The notes beneath the pieces are model-generated. The model saw only the letters and a program-made list of their open reading frames with translations, was not told the origin of the DNA and searched no databases. From Sesamum alatum (Eukaryota > Streptophyta > Magnoliopsida > Lamiales > Pedaliaceae): DNA of 64,000 nucleotides. Below, piece by piece: positions 34,322 through 47,767 of the stretch (positions are counted from its first letter, which is position 1; every line of letters begins with the position of its first letter). The position numbers and the translations under genes were made by a program. The DNA lies in NCBI GenBank assembly GCA_034509735.1, contig JACGWO010000003.1, forward strand, positions 8,494,001 to 8,558,000, read 5' to 3'.

Positions 34322-36382
34322 GCGCAAGGGAGAACACCAACCCGAAAAAGATGAGCAAGATGTTGCAAGGGGCAGAGCACAAATACTCCCCCACCGAAAA
34401 ACTGGCTCTAGCATTCGTGACAGCCTCCAGAAAACTGCGTCCATACTTCCACTCCCATCAAGTAGTGGTATTGAAAATCACCCCCTAAAGCATATTCTAG
34501 CAAGCCCCAACGCTTCGGGAAGGATGATCAAGTGGGCAGTAGAATTGAGCAAACACGGAATAGAATTCCAAACGCGCCCCGCGATAAAGGCACAAGTCCT
34601 CGCAGATTTCATTTCTGAGTTAACTCCAAGGGCAGAAGCAGAAGAACAAAAGCTATGAAAAATATTTGTAGACGGATCCTTCACCGCGACAAGCAGTGGA
34701 GTGGGGATAGTCATCGAAAGCCCGGAGGCAAACATTATGGAGTACGCCATCACGCTAGCTTTCCCGGCCTCAAACAATAAAGTTGAATACGAAGCAGTGT
34801 TATTGGGAAGCAAGCTGATCCGCGCTGCAGGGGCCCAATGTGTACACGTATTCAGTGACTCCCAACTTGTGGTTAACCAAGTGGAGGGAGAATATGAAGC
34901 AAGACGAGAAAGGATGGCGAAATACTTGTTGAAACTACAAGAAGAAAATGAGAAATTTCAAGAATTTACCATGAAGCAAATCCCCAGAGAGCAGAATTCA
35001 GCGGTAGACCAACTAGCAAGGCTAGCCAGTGCTGCGCATTTCACGAACAAACACACGATAACCTTGCTATCTGCGACACATTCGACGATCAGGTCAGAAG
35101 GGAGCAATCAAAAAGGAGACAACGAAATTTTGGTGACCGTTGACGCAACCACCCAGTGGAAATCCCCCATCATACAATTCCTGACAGAGGGAACCTTGCC
35201 CTCGGACCAAAAAGAAGCCAAGAAGATAAATACCAGATCCGCCAGATTCACTTTGATAGACGGAGAATTATACAAGTGGGGTTTCTCAACACCATTGTTG
35301 AAGTGCTTGGACCACAAACAAGCTGAATACGTCCTCCGGGAAACATATGAAGGCAGCTGCGAAAATCACTCAGGAGCTCGATCCTTGGCCAAGAAAGTTT
35401 TACGACAAGGATACTACTGGCCAACTATGATAGAAGATGCTTCAACTTTGGTCCGCACATGCTCCCCATGCCAAAAGCATGCCAACCACCTGCACAATCC
35501 CGCTGCATTCATGAAAACAATAGAGAGCCCTTGCCCATTCGACATGTGGGGGATGGGCATAGTGGGAAAGCTACCCCGAGCGGTCGGACAAAGAGAATAT
35601 CTAATCGTAGCAGTTGATTACTTCACTAAGTGGGTGGAGGCGGAACCCTTGTCAAGTATCAGCGAAAAAGAAGTTATCAAGTTTGTATGGCAAAACATCA
35701 TTTGCCGGTTCGGCATTCCCAGAGTAATTGTCTCCGACAACGGAACCCAGTTCCAAGGAAACAAGTTGAAGAATTGGTTGAGAGAGTTAAAGATAAAACA
35801 ATTGTTCACGTCAATGAACAACCCCCAAGCGAATGGCCAAGCCGAAGTGACAAATCGAACCATCCTTCATCAACTAAAGACGCACTTAGGAAAAGCTAAG
35901 GAAATTGGGTGCACGAACTCCCAGGAGTTCTGTGGTCATACCGTACCACCCCTAGAGAATCAACAAAAGAATCACCGTTCAACTTGGTGTATGGAACGAA
36001 AGCCGTGCTCTCCGCAAAAATAGGAGAGGAAACTTGGAGAGTGAAAACTTAAGATGAAGAATGAAACTCCCAAGCGAGGAGGGAAGACTTAGGTTTAATC
36101 GAAGAAATAAGGAAAGTAGCTAAAAGAAGGGTCCAAGCATACAAACGTTCGATGTCTAAGGCATATGACAGCAAGGTCCGCCCCCGAGGCTTTCAGGAAG
36201 GAGAATTGGTATTACGAAAGACAGAAGCATTGGGGCCCGTCGGAAAGTTAGACGCCAAATGGGACGGCCCCTACATAGTGACGGAAGTAGTGGGACCAGC
36301 TACGTATAAGTTAAAGAAGGAAGATGGCAGTCCGCTCCCTCGAACTTGGAATGCAAAAAACTTGAAAAAATATTACGTGTAA
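34322..36382 (+). pseudogene. RNase H and integrase, copy 2 (440-residue open frame)
   Basis: The longest open part is 34701-36023. The second RNase H keeps VDGS just upstream, Glu near residues 29-31, D53 in FSDSQ and D103 in AVDQ. The integrase zinc site shows H223 and C254/C257, but the first His is replaced (TYEGSCENH). The core has D306, D346 and E382, a D-x35-E spacing. A TGA near 34658 cuts it from the upstream RNase H, and a shift near 35905 breaks the C-terminus (36152-36382, ends KNLKKYYV). Largely intact catalytically, but not translated as a whole. Confidence 0.87.
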
Positions 36383-36733
36383 TTATTTTTCTCCTAATGA
36401 ATAAAAGTCATAACTTCTTTTGAATAAATTCGTTGTGATGTCAAAGTACTAAAACAAGGAAAAAGCAAGTAATCTTATCATTCTAGGGGGCATCAGCCGC
36501 AGGTACATCAACCGGAGCAATCACAGCCTCCCCATTATCAGTGGCTCCGCCCTCGACTTCAGGCCCTCCAAGCTCTGCCACCGAGGGATCAAGAAACAAA
36601 AAATCTTCCCCAGGAAAGCGACCACAGGAACGCAAGGTTGCACGACACTCCCTGATAGTCTGGTCATAAACCTCCTTGGCCTTGGCAAGCGCAGCAAGCT
36701 CAAAGTCCCCAGACTTCTCAAACTCCTCCCTGA

Positions 36734-38509
36734 TGTAGCACCCTCTAACGGGACTACGACTATATCTTCTATAAATATCACACTTAATGTAGACCCTGAT
36801 TATATGTATAATTAAGCACATAATCTAGTCCCTGTTGAGTATATATACACATAGTCTCCTCATCACAACAAGAGTATTTAATATCTCATCTGCAAGATCA
36901 TATATACATATATAAAGTACGACAAAAATGGGACTATTATAATTAGTTCACATGCTATTCTTGCTTTTAATTCAAAATGAGACTTCTATTTCTATTTACA
37001 ATGAGGACAAAACTGCATACTGGCCCGACCTGACTGGGATGCAAAATGTGGACCTAGCTGTCGTGAGTAAGCACAGCAAAATCTACACCTGAAATTATTA
37101 GCCGAGGGATGAGCCTGCAACTCAATAAGTAAATAACCGGTACCACTATACACGCACCTTAATTATATCAACAATACAAGAACAAGCAATGTATATAAAA
37201 TATAATCAATTTAATCAAGCACATTTCATTTCTTTACTCCACGTAGTCATCCCATAACACGACAACCAATCAAACTTGTCTTTTCCTAGTTGGCTTACCA
37301 GAAAGGTGATATAGTGTTTTTCTCCACCAACTCAACCTCACTATTCATTCATATATATACATGAATCCCCATGGCATGCCACACATGCTTATCAATCTCA
37401 TTTCGCATCAAAGCTCTTTCATTTCGTATCATAGCTCTTTTTATTTCGCATCATAGCTCTTTTCACATCGCATCCTAGCTCTTTCATATCATTTTGCCAC
37501 ATAGGCTTTTCAACAACATCAAGGGGTATTCATATTATAATTACATTCGATTTCCATTACTCCCTCGATTCCACATATCACCGTTCTTGTAAGCCAACTA
37601 GCTACATAAAACCACATAGCAGCATTTTTCACGTACAATCACATAACACTGGTATCAAACAGCCAATGGTATATCTTCCTCATTTCCCTTTCACGACATA
37701 ATCATTTCAAGGTAATCATAAACCACTCGTACAGTTTAAAATAGATTAGTCAAGCACGAATCATAGGCTCACATAAAAGTAATATCACCAAGAAATGAAA
37801 CATATATAAATAATACTAATTATTTACGCACACAACATTAATAGGAAAAAGGAACATCTATAAGCAGCACTAATTATTTACTTACCTCGATCTTATAGAT
37901 TTAGCTAGCTGATATGAAGTCGTACGATCATCTAATTTATCCCCGTGTCCTATCATAAGGTTTAATGCGTACAATTAATATCTAGAATGCCAATTTCTAA
38001 ATAAAATATTAAATAGTATTTATATATATATATATATTTCACCAATATCTCAATATTTCATTAACCCTTCATCCTATTATAACTACCGTTCATAATAACA
38101 ATTCTTGGATTATATTTATCTCAAAATATACTTATCTTTACTAAATATAACATTATCAATTATATTATATAATATTTCTCAAATAAAATTTTCAACCCGA
38201 TTAAACTAACCAATCAATTGTAGAAATTATTAAATCTAGTAAATTAAGCAGTTTAAGCCATTAATTATAACACCCCTAATTTAATTGAGACATTTAACCA
38301 GGCACTAATTATAAATACTCAATTTCATAAAATTTTCCGATTAAACACTAAATTGAGTAGTATAAATAACATTTAATAAATACACTTATTAAATAATATA
38401 ATTATATAAATTAATAATAATTAAAGGAATAAAATGTCAATTACCTGTTTCGAAAATGCAATATGATTTTGAATTGTGTATGTGTGTTAAGGCTTAAGCA
38501 TTTTTTATC

Positions 38510-38570
<61 letters not shown>

Positions 38571-38876
38571 GTGCTTAACAATTTGTGAGATTGGTGGATT
38601 GGGGAGGGCAGCCACGTGCTGCTTTCCCAAATATCCTCTATCTATATATTTTTTTTTTATTTTTTTTTAACTTTTTAATCAAATTACAATTTGGTCCCTT
38701 ATAAATGTAAATATATTTAACTCACCCCTAAAAACTTTATAAAGGTTCAATTTAGTCCTATAAAATTTTAATATATTCAAATTTTAAAATATACTTTATC
38801 TACAAATTAATATAAATCTCTTAAAAAAAATTACCAATCACCCCCACAATTATGTATAAAATCTGTGGGCGTCACA
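36734..38876 (-). repeat. 3' LTR of chromovirus (2,143 bp)
   Basis: It includes a short tandem array, TTTCGCATCATAGCTCTTT repeated about five times at 37395-37490, and a (TA)n(GA)n tract at 38508-38568. No frame of note. Confidence 0.93.
38508..38568. repeat. (TA)n(GA)n compound microsatellite
   Basis: About 14 TA then 16 GA units. The counterpart in the 5' LTR (about 45491-45531) is roughly 20 bases shorter. Confidence 0.95.
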
Positions 38877-38889
38877 ATTCTCCCCTCAT
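38877..38889 (-). promoter_or_regulatory. Polypurine tract of chromovirus
   Basis: The minus strand reads TGAGGGGAGAAT immediately before the 3' LTR. Confidence 0.8.
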
Positions 38890-38916
38890 AATAAAAATTT
38901 CATCCTCGAAATTTAA

Positions 38917-39198
38917 TTAACGTACCGATTCAGGGAATAAATATGGATACTTCTCTCTCATACTCTCCTCAACCTCCCAAGTGGCTTCTCTAGGAGAGTG
39001 ATGACTCCATTTTACCTTCACCATTGGTATTTCTTTATTCCTCAACTTCTTTATACTTCGATCCAAAATTTCTATTGGTTCTTCTATGTAAGTTAATCCC
39101 TCAGATATTTCTATCTCTAGTTCACGCAAAATGTGACTAGGATCAGATCGATATCGACGTAACATGGACACATGGAACACATCACGTATCTGAGACAA
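38917..39198 (-). pseudogene. Chromodomain at the integrase C-terminus
   Basis: The frame starts SQIRDVFHVSMLRRYRSDPS, the conserved link after gypsy integrase, then has the chromodomain core ILDRSIKKLRNKEIPMVKVK and WSHHSPREATWEVEESM, ending PYLFPESVR. Chromodomains of chromoviruses guide integration toward particular chromatin. A frameshift near 39225 separates it from the integrase. The domain itself looks complete. Confidence 0.87.
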
Positions 39199-39224
39199 CT
39201 CTGCTGGTAATGCTAATCGATAAG

Positions 39225-39968
39225 CTAGTGGTCCAACTCTCTCGATAATTTCATACGGCCAATATATCTCGGACTTAACTTTCCTTGCTTACCGAATCTT
39301 AAGATTCCCCTCCATGGTGATACTTTCAGAAAAACTTTTTCTCCCACCTCATATTCCATCTCCCGGTGATGTTTGTCAACATAACTTTTCTGCCGATCTT
39401 GAGCTGCCTTCAAATACTTTTTAACTGTCTGTACCTTATCCACCGTTTCTTGGACTAATTCGGGCCCCTCAAGTTGTCTTAATCCCTCAACGTCCCAACA
39501 GATTGGACTTCGACATTTTCTTCCATACAAAGCTTCATACGGAGACATACCAATACTAGAATGAAAACTATTATTATATGCAAATTCTATCAGTGGTAAA
39601 TGATCATCCCAGTTCCCTCTGAACTCAATTACGCAAGCTCTCATCATATCTTCTAACGTCTGAATGGTCCTTTCTGATTGTCCATCTGCCTGAGGATGAA
39701 ATGCCGTACTGAAGTGCAAGCTCGTACCTAGTGCCCTTTGCAAGCTTTCCCAAAAATGAGACGTAAACCGAGGATCTCTGTCGGAGACTATAGAAATAGG
39801 AACCCCATGTAATCTCACAATTTCCGAAACATACAACTCAGCTAACTTATCCAAAGAATCATTTTGTCTTACTGGCAAAAAGTGAGCCGGTTTAGTCAAT
39901 CTATCCACGATTACCCAAATAGCATCATGTTTCCTGAATGTACGTGGTAACCCAATGACAAAATCCAT
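39225..39968 (-). pseudogene. Integrase of chromovirus, frameshifted at C-terminus
   Basis: The 247-residue frame has the full catalytic triad: D22 in VDRLTKPAHF, D63 in VSDRDPRFTS and E99 in ADGQSERTIQ, a D-x35-E spacing. GPY-like sequence begins at the end (LSPRYIGRMK), where the frame shifts. A stop lies upstream near 40000, between this part and the zinc-binding region at 40059-40400. The catalytic core appears intact. Confidence 0.88.
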
Positions 39969-40058
39969 AGTAATCTTTTCCCATTTTCATTCAGGTATAG
40001 ATAAAGGATGAAGCTTACCGGCTGGTGCTTGGTGTTCTGCCTTAACTTGCTGACAAGT

Positions 40059-40400
40059 TCAACATTTAACCACAAACTCTGCAACATCTTTCTTCATGGT
40101 TGGCCACCAATAGTAGGGTCTCAAATCTCGATACATCTTGGTACTGCCAAGATGCATAGCATACGGTGCATAGTGCGCCTCGTGCATAATCTCCGTTCTC
40201 AATTCCTCTACATTTGGTACACACATACGCTTTCCATTTACTAACATACCATCTTCATGTATTACAAATTGGTTGTTCTTTCCTACTTGTGCCTTGGCTT
40301 TCATTTTCTGCAAATACGGGTCACTAATCTGTGCATTCTTAACTTTGTCCCTAAGGAAGGGCTTTACTTGAAGAGTGGCAAGTAAAAAGATCATCACCAA
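40059..40400 (-). pseudogene. RNase H-integrase linker and HHCC zinc domain
   Basis: The frame has EIMHEAHYAPYAMHLGSTKM and RPYYWWPTMKKDVAEFVVKC, the His-His-Cys-Cys zinc domain that precedes the gypsy integrase core. A stop follows the first Cys, where the second CxxC cysteine should come. The start overlaps the RNase H frame by a shift. Confidence 0.8.
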
Positions 40401-40743
40401 CGCTAAAACTCACATTCATTGCTCTGAGGGCAGCTAAATACTCCACATTATAGCAAATCATACCTGCTAATTGGTCCACCGTCTTTCTACTCAAAGCATC
40501 TGCAACTATATTTGCCTTTCCGGGGTGATAATCAATAGTACAATCGTAGTCCTTCAACAGCTCGATCCACCTTCTTTGCCTCAAATTCAACTCTTTCTGT
40601 GTTGGAATATACTTTAAACTTTTATGATCTGTAAATATTTGAAACATCTCTCCATACAGATAATGCCTCCAGATTTTCAATGCATGCATAATCGCTGCCA
40701 ATTCTAGATCATGGGTCGGATAGTTCAATTCATGCGGCCTCAA
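40351..40743 (-). pseudogene. RNase H of chromovirus
   Basis: The first catalytic part ([12 protein letters not shown]) closes the preceding 842-residue frame. After a stop near 40776 the domain resumes with [20 protein letters not shown], then [10 protein letters not shown] and the final [10 protein letters not shown]. It removes RNA from RNA-DNA hybrids during reverse transcription. All expected acidic motifs are visible; only the stop breaks the frame. Confidence 0.85.
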
Positions 40744-40776
40744 CTGCCTCGAAGCATAAGCTATAACCCTTCCATG

Positions 40777-43305
40777 TTACATCAAAACACATCCGAGTCC
40801 TTGCCGTGAAGCATCAGTATATACCACATATCCTCCATTCCCAGATGGCAATGCAAGAATGGGTGTTGAAGTAAGTCTCTTCTTTAACTCTTCAAAACTC
40901 TGACCACACATGTTGTTCCAGTTGAACAGCGCATTCTTCTTTAACAAATTCGTCAGAGGTTTCGCAATCACAGAGAAGTCTTTTACAAATCTTCTATAAT
41001 ACCCAGCCAATCCTAGAAAACTACGAACTTCCGATGCATTTTTAGGTGGCTCCCACTCCAAAATAGCCTTAACTTTTGCCGGATCAGGTTGTACTCCTTG
41101 CTTCGAAACAACATGCCCTAAGAAAGCAATCTCCTCCATCCAAAATTCACATTTGCTAAATTTAGCATACAGTTGTTTTTCTCTCAAAATTTGTAAAACT
41201 GTCCTTAAATGTTGTTCATGTTCCCCGTGACTACTAGAGTATATCAGAATATCATCAATAAACACAATCACAAATTGATCAAGGAATGGCTGTAAGGTTT
41301 TGTTCATCAACGACATAAAAGCAGCAGGGGCATTCGTTAACCCAAACGGCATAACAACAAATTCATAATGGCCATACCTGGTTCGAAAAGTTGTCTTTGG
41401 AATAGACCCTTCTTCAATCCGCAATTGCCAATACCCTGATCTCAAGTCAATTTTAGAAAACACAGTTGCACCCTTCAGTTGGTCAAGTAAATCATCTATC
41501 CGTGGCAGAGGATACTTGTTCTTAATTGTAATCCGATTCAACTGCCTATAATCAACACATAATCTCATACTCCCATCCTTCTTCTTTACGAATAATACTG
41601 GTGCTCCCCAAGGCGCAATACTTGGTCGTATAAACCCCTTATCGAGTAATTCTTCTAATTGTTTCTTTAATTCTTTCAGTTCAAGTGGAGCCATTCTATA
41701 TGGTGCAATTGAAATAGGTGCTGCCCCAGGAATAGTTTCTATTTCAAAATCCACTTCTCGATGAGGTGGTAACCCAGGTAATTCTTCTGGAAAAACATCA
41801 GGAAATTCCCTAACTACTGGAATATCTGACACACCCGGACTGACCTTCGTAGTATCACGTATATTAGCTAGATATGCTTCACACCCTTCTTTAATTAAAT
41901 TAAAAGCAGTCACAGAAGAAATTAAGCAGTTAGGTATAACTTTTCTTTCTCCCACTATAACCGTCTTCATTTGCCCATTGATTTCTACAGCCACCTCTTT
42001 TGTTTGATAGTCCACCAAAGCATGATTACTAGATAACCAATCCATCCCTAGGATAACATCAAACTCCCTAAGGTTTATCACAACCAAATCTGCATATAGT
42101 GTGACACTATCCACTACTATTGGACAAGATCTCACAACGGTATTAACAAATATAACCCCACCCGCAGGCATAGATACACATAAGTCATGCCCCAACTGTT
42201 CAATACTAGCATGCACACGTGATGCAAAATCATGTGATATAAATGAACAAGTAGATCCTGGATCAATTAACACATGCGCACCAGAATTGCAAATAGAAAA
42301 GGAACCAGTAATAACCTCAGGTGCAGTAGGAGCTTGTTCCCTGGTAATGGCATACACCCTTACTTGTGGCTGAGATTGACTACTCTGTCCAGTCGATGTT
42401 GTAGAAATAGTCCCACTACCTCGACCACCTCTTCCTCGCCCTCTACTTGTACTAGCCCGTTGCACATTTTCCCCCACATTACTTGGTCCTGAAATCTGGG
42501 ATCCACTGGCGTCAACTCTCCACGTAGGACAATCCCTGACAATATGCCCCGGTTGGTGGCAACGATAACATATGATTGGTTGGACTCCCCAACATTCACC
42601 GGTATGTTTCCTACTGCAATTCGTGCACGAGGGAATAGACCTTCCACTAAACGATCTGGTTAGACCCTGTCTTCCCCCAAATCCGACTGAGGTAGACCCG
42701 CCTCTACTTGACGACACTGATGGAGACCTATTAGTTTGACTCATTCCTCGGCCTCTGTGCCCACCTCTCTGAAAACCAGAACTCCTAAAAGAAACTGCAC
42801 CACTTGGTCCGCCTGTAAAGTTAGGATTACCTGTCCACTTCTTCCGTTTAGATTCAGCGGAATTCCTTTCTATGGATGTCTCTTCAGCTCTCAATGCTGC
42901 TTCCAAAAGTGCACTGTAACTCAGAGGTTTGATTGCTATCTTCTCTCGTATCTCAAGCCTCAGGCCTCTTTCAAATCTGTCTCTCCTTAATTCATCAGTA
43001 CTTACCTCTTCTGGAGCATACTTAGATAGCCTCACAAATTGTAGCTCATATTCGGCAACAGATAACTCATTTTGCTTTAACTCAAGAAATTCAACTTTCT
43101 TACGGTTTGTGTAGACCGGTGGAGTGTATTTCTCAGCAAATTCTCTCAAGAAGTCATTCCATGTTAAAGTGATTGGTCGGTTCCTACTCCCTGGAACAGT
43201 TTTCCACCAATGCAACGCATCTTTCTCCAATAAAGACACTGCATACCTCAACTTTTGTTCAGAAGTGCATTCAATTCTGTCTAGAACTCTTTCTGTATTC
43301 CTCAA
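40777..43305 (-). pseudogene. Gag-protease-RT frame of chromovirus (842 residues)
   Basis: Gag core spans about residues 1-150 (ALHWWKTV at about 30-37). A CCHC knuckle, C-Y-R-C-H-Q-P-G-H, lies at 246-259. The protease active site is at 348-350 and reads Asp-Pro-Gly rather than Asp-Ser/Thr-Gly, a doubtful change. RT runs from about 540 to 740, with D620 in [10 protein letters not shown] and an intact F-I-D-D box at 682-685. The frame stops after the first RNase H motif. The true gag start is further upstream at 43598. It is the longest open frame in the window. Confidence 0.9.
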
Positions 43306-43319
43306 CCATTCTTCTACTT

Positions 43320-43598
43320 CTACAGGATCAGTTGTACCAGCAAATACCTTCGCACCCTGCCTTCTAATATCTCATAGTTTTTATCAATAACTACCTCTTG
43401 TGGTTGGGGTTGGGGTTGGGGTTGTGGAGCCATCCTCTGCATAAACTCTAGGAATTGTTGCATAAAAGGATTTACTTCTGGTTGGGGAACGTTTCTATTC
43501 TGGTCTTCTAACCCCTGATGTTCAGATGCATGATCATGACCCTGTACAGACTCTAATGACTCAGTTGGGCCAGCAGCGTTTTCACCTGACGCTTCCAT
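43320..43598 (-). pseudogene. Gag N-terminus of chromovirus
   Basis: It starts MEASGENAAGPTESLESVQG at 43598, about 90 bp after the primer site, and has a QPQPQPQPQ tract. A frameshift near 43370 separates it from the main gag frame; the sequence [17 protein letters not shown] can be read across the joint in the other frame. The start fits because no in-frame ATG lies closer to the LTR. Confidence 0.75.
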
Positions 43599-43686
43599 CC
43601 TATATGAAATGCATATGTATAATTAGACTCATAATATATATGTTAAGTATAATACCACATATTATCAAATAACCCCAAAGAATCTA

Positions 43687-43704
43687 ATCCCTGCTCTGAT
43701 ACCA
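43687..43704 (-). promoter_or_regulatory. Primer binding site of chromovirus
   Basis: The minus strand reads TGGTATCAGAGCAGGGAT, five bases inside the LTR, the complement of the 3' end of initiator tRNA-Met. Confidence 0.9.
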
Positions 43705-43709
43705 CCAAA

Positions 43710-45492
43710 TGTAGCACCCTCTAACGGCACTACGACTATATCTTCTCTAAATATCACACTTAATGTAGATCCTGATTATATGTATAATTAAGCACATAAT
43801 CTAGTCCCTGTTGAGTATATATACACATAGTCTCCTCATCACAACAAGAGTATTTAATATCTCATCTGCAAGATCATATATACATATATAAAGTACGACA
43901 AAAATGAGACTATTATAATTAGTTCACATGCTATTCTTGCTTTTAATTCAAAATGAGACTTCTATTTCTATTTACAATGAGGAGAAAACTGCATACTGGC
44001 CCGACCTGACTGGGATGCAAAATGTGGACCTAGCTGTCGTGAGTAGGCACAGCAAAATCTACACCTAAAATTATTAGCCGAGGGATAAGCCTGCAACTCA
44101 ATAAGTAAATAACCGGTACCACTATACACGCACCTTAATTATATCAACAAGACAAGAACAAGCAATGTATATAAAATATAATCAATTTAATCAAGCACAT
44201 TTCATTTCTTTACTCCACGTAGTCATCCCATAACACGACAACCAATCAAACTTGTCTTTTCCTAGTTGGCTTACCAGAAAGGTGATATAGTGTTTTTCTC
44301 CACCAACTCAACCTCACTATTCATTCATATATATACATGAATCCCCTTGGCATGCCACACATGCTTATCACTCTCATTTCGCATCAAAGCTCTTTCATTT
44401 CGCATCATAGCTCTTTTTATTTCGCATCATAGCTCTTTTCACATCGCATCCTAGCTCTTTCATATCATTTTGCCACATAGGCTTTTCAACAACATCAAGG
44501 GGTATTCATATTATAATTACATTCGATTTCCATTACTCCCTCGATTCCACATATCACCGTTCTTGTAAGCCAACTAACTACATAAAACCACATAGCAGCA
44601 TTTTTCACGTACAAGCACATAACACTGGTATCAAACAGCCAATGGCATATCTTCCTCATTTCCCTTTCACGACATAATCATTTCAAGGTAATCATAAACC
44701 ACTCGTACAGTTTAAAATAGATTAGTCAAGCACGAATCATATGCTCACATAAAAGTAATATCACCAAGAAATGAAACATATATAAATAATACTAATTATT
44801 TACGCACACAACATTAATAGGAAAAAGGAACATCTATAAGCAGCACTAATTATTTACTTACCTCGATCTTATAGATTTAGCTAGCTGTTATGAAGTCGTA
44901 CGATCATCTACTTTATCCCCGTGTCCTATCATAAGGTTTAATGCGTACAATTAATATTTACAATGCCAATTTCTAAATAAAATATTAAATAGTATTTATA
45001 TATATATATATATATATATTTCACCAATATCTCAATATTTCATTAAACCCTTCATCCTATTATAACTACCGTTCATAATAACAATTCTTGGATTATATTT
45101 ATCTCAAAATATACTTATCTTTACTAAATATAACATTTTCAATTATATTATATAATATTTTTCAAATAAAAATTTCAACCCGATTAAACTAACCAATCAA
45201 TTGTAGAAATTATTAAATCTAGTAAATTAAGCAGTTTAAGCCATTAATTATAACACCCCTAATTTAATTGAGACATTTAACCAGGCACTAATTAGAAATA
45301 CTCAATTTCATAAAATTTTCCGATTAAACCCTAAATTGAGTAGTATAAATAACATTTAATAAATGCACTTATTAAATAATATAATTATATAAATTAATAA
45401 TAATTCAAGGAATAAAATGTCAATTACCTGTTTCGGAAATGCAATATGATTTTGAATTGTGTATGTGTGTTAAGGCTTAAGCATTTTTTATC

Positions 45493-45530
<38 letters not shown>

Positions 45531-45839
45531 TAAGTGCTTAACAATTTGTGAGATTGGTGGATTGGGGATGGCAGCCACATGCTGCTTTCCCAAATACCCT
45601 CTATCTATATATTTTTTTTTATTTGTTTTTTAACTTTTTAATCAAATTACAATCTGCTCCCTTATAAATGTAAATATATTTAACTCACCCCTAAAAACTT
45701 TATAAAGGTTCAATTTAGTCCTTTAAAATTTTAATATATTCAAATTTTAAAATATACTTTATCTACAAATTAATATAAATCTCTTAAAAAAAATTACCAA
45801 TCACCCCCACAATTATGTATAAAATTTGTGGGCGTCACA
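43710..45839 (-). repeat. 5' LTR of chromovirus (2,130 bp)
   Basis: Near-identical to 36734-38876, including the TAGCTCTTT array (44372-44465) and the microsatellite. Confidence 0.93.
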
Positions 45840-47736
45840 CCTGAAGTCAGCCTTGACGCACTCCAAGTAAAGCTTCCCCGCGTCAAACTTGAGGAATCGG
45901 GAACCGGAGCTAACCTCTTGGTGGAGAGAATCCTTAAGTTCCTTCCCAAGCGCAACAGCGTCAGCAAGCTCCCCCTCCAAACGTTCCTTAGCTTTGGTGG
46001 AATCAGCGAGGGCTGAAGTCAAGCGAGCTATCTCTTCTTGATACTTCTCAAAGCGCTTGAAAGCCACCTCTGCCAAAGTATTCACCTATAAGGAGAAAGA
46101 AATGAAAAACGTTGCCAAAATCCAAAACTGAAACAAAGGCAATGTAAAAAATACGTACCCTGGCAGACTCTCCGTAGAGCATATTTACAAAACCATTATC
46201 CGAAAGGGAAGAAAACATAGCCACGTCAAAATCGCTAATAGTAGAACGAAGTTTCTCCCTCGCTATCTGAACCTCAGCCGTGTCCCAATAAGAAAAGACA
46301 TCCCCGCGGCGGCTGGTCCCATAAGTTAAGTATCCTTTTCCAAGATCATGTGAAGGAGGATCAGAGGACGCGTCTCGAGGACGCTTCGAACCACCCTCGC
46401 CAGAGCTCGGAGGAGGAGAACGTCGACCACCAGAAACATCCCTCGCCCGGGAAGTACTGGAACCACGGCTATCGCCCTTGCCATGCGGAGGCAAAGGAGT
46501 AGGAAGAGGACGAGCACGAGTGGAAGTCTCGGAAAAACCTCCATCCCGTGAGGCTTTAAATCGGCGAACGTCCTCCAAAGACAACTTTTTCCCTGAAAAA
46601 CAAAAGATAAAACACATAAGCCGCAAGCTACAAATTAAAAGGGAAAAAAGTAAAATAAGATAAAGAATGAAAAGGGTTACCATCTGAGAACAATCCCGTC
46701 ACATTGAAGATTTGGTCGAACAAACCAACCCCAATGTAGGACATCTTGAGATCATGATTCGAGGGGAAATCAAGGGAAGAATCAACCCAAGGAGCACACA
46801 AACCCCAATCAGAATCTCGAACATAAAGGAATTTCTCCTTCCAAGTACCACGGGAGGAAGTACAACCCTCCAAAAACTTACAACCATTGCGAGGATAGAA
46901 ATAGAAGAAAGAGTCGTTCACTACCTTCTTGACGGAGAATAGGGTGTGAAAAGCTTCTACGGAAGGGGATAAATCTAATTCACTAAAACGGTGAAGAAAA
47001 CCCAAAAAGAACATGAAAGCATTGGGAGTAAGCTGACTCACACTCACGCCAACGCTATGAATAATCTCCACCAAAAGAGGGTGAGGCGGAAGAGTAAACC
47101 CCGAAGAAAAATACACGGAATAAATCGTGAAAAAACCCGACGGAGGAGACTTGACACGATGCCCACAAGAAGGAAGAATAAATTCAACTGGAGGATAAGA
47201 ATTATAGTTGACCTCCAAAAAACGAAGCTCCTCCAACCCTATGACGCTATCACACAGCTCTGCATTCATGACCCTACAACGAGATCAAGGAGCCGAAGAA
47301 CATTCCCCCCCAAATTCAGTAGAAGCAGTCAAAGGAGCTTTAGAGCCTACCCCCTTGGGAGAAGATGAGTTAGACTCAAAGGAACCATCTAATGAATCGA
47401 CCGGACAATCAGGAAGGTTACGGATGGCCTCAATAACTTCTAAATTAAAACTATCACCATCACCATCTAAGACGATCACATTAGAGGAGTTAGGAGGATT
47501 AAATGCACGATGACGCGATGACCCTTCGCCCGAAGGAAGAGTAGGAGAGCGAAAGAAAGACCCCCGACCTCCGAGCCGAGGAAGGCCCTCCCGGTCCCCA
47601 CGGTCGGGGGTGCCCCGACCAGCCACCTGGTCGAGGCCGGAACCACGACCAGCTTGGTCGAGGCCTGTGCCTCGACCAAGGCGCTGGCCAAGCTCACTAG
47701 GGCTGCGCCCAGCGTCGTTTGTTTCACCTCGAACCG

Positions 47737-47766
<30 letters not shown>
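47737..47766. repeat. Poly-C tract (~30 bases)
   Basis: A run of about 29 C within antisense exon 1. In unit 1 the same site reads CCCCCTCTGTGACTG. Such runs are prone to slippage and sequencing error. Confidence 0.9.

Positions 47767-47767
<1 letters not shown>

Larger units (their letters stand above)
36734..45839 (-). mobile_element. Ty3/gypsy chromovirus, 9.1 kb (TSD CCTGA)
   Basis: LTRs of 2,143 and 2,130 bp with TGTAGCACCC...GGCGTCACA ends are flanked by perfect CCTGA (36729-36733 and 45840-45844). From the 5' side: primer site, gag with zinc knuckle, protease, RT, RNase H, integrase, chromodomain, polypurine tract. Integrase after RT plus a terminal chromodomain defines a chromovirus; the long LTRs suggest the Tekay/Del group. 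LTRs differ by few bases and by microsatellite length, so it is young, but pol carries a stop and several shifts. It inserted in exon 3 of the antisense gene. Confidence 0.93.

Noticed and set aside
37395..37490. Regular TAGCTCTTT repeats considered as an independent satellite
   Set aside because: The same array is in the other LTR (44372-44465), so it is part of the chromovirus LTR.
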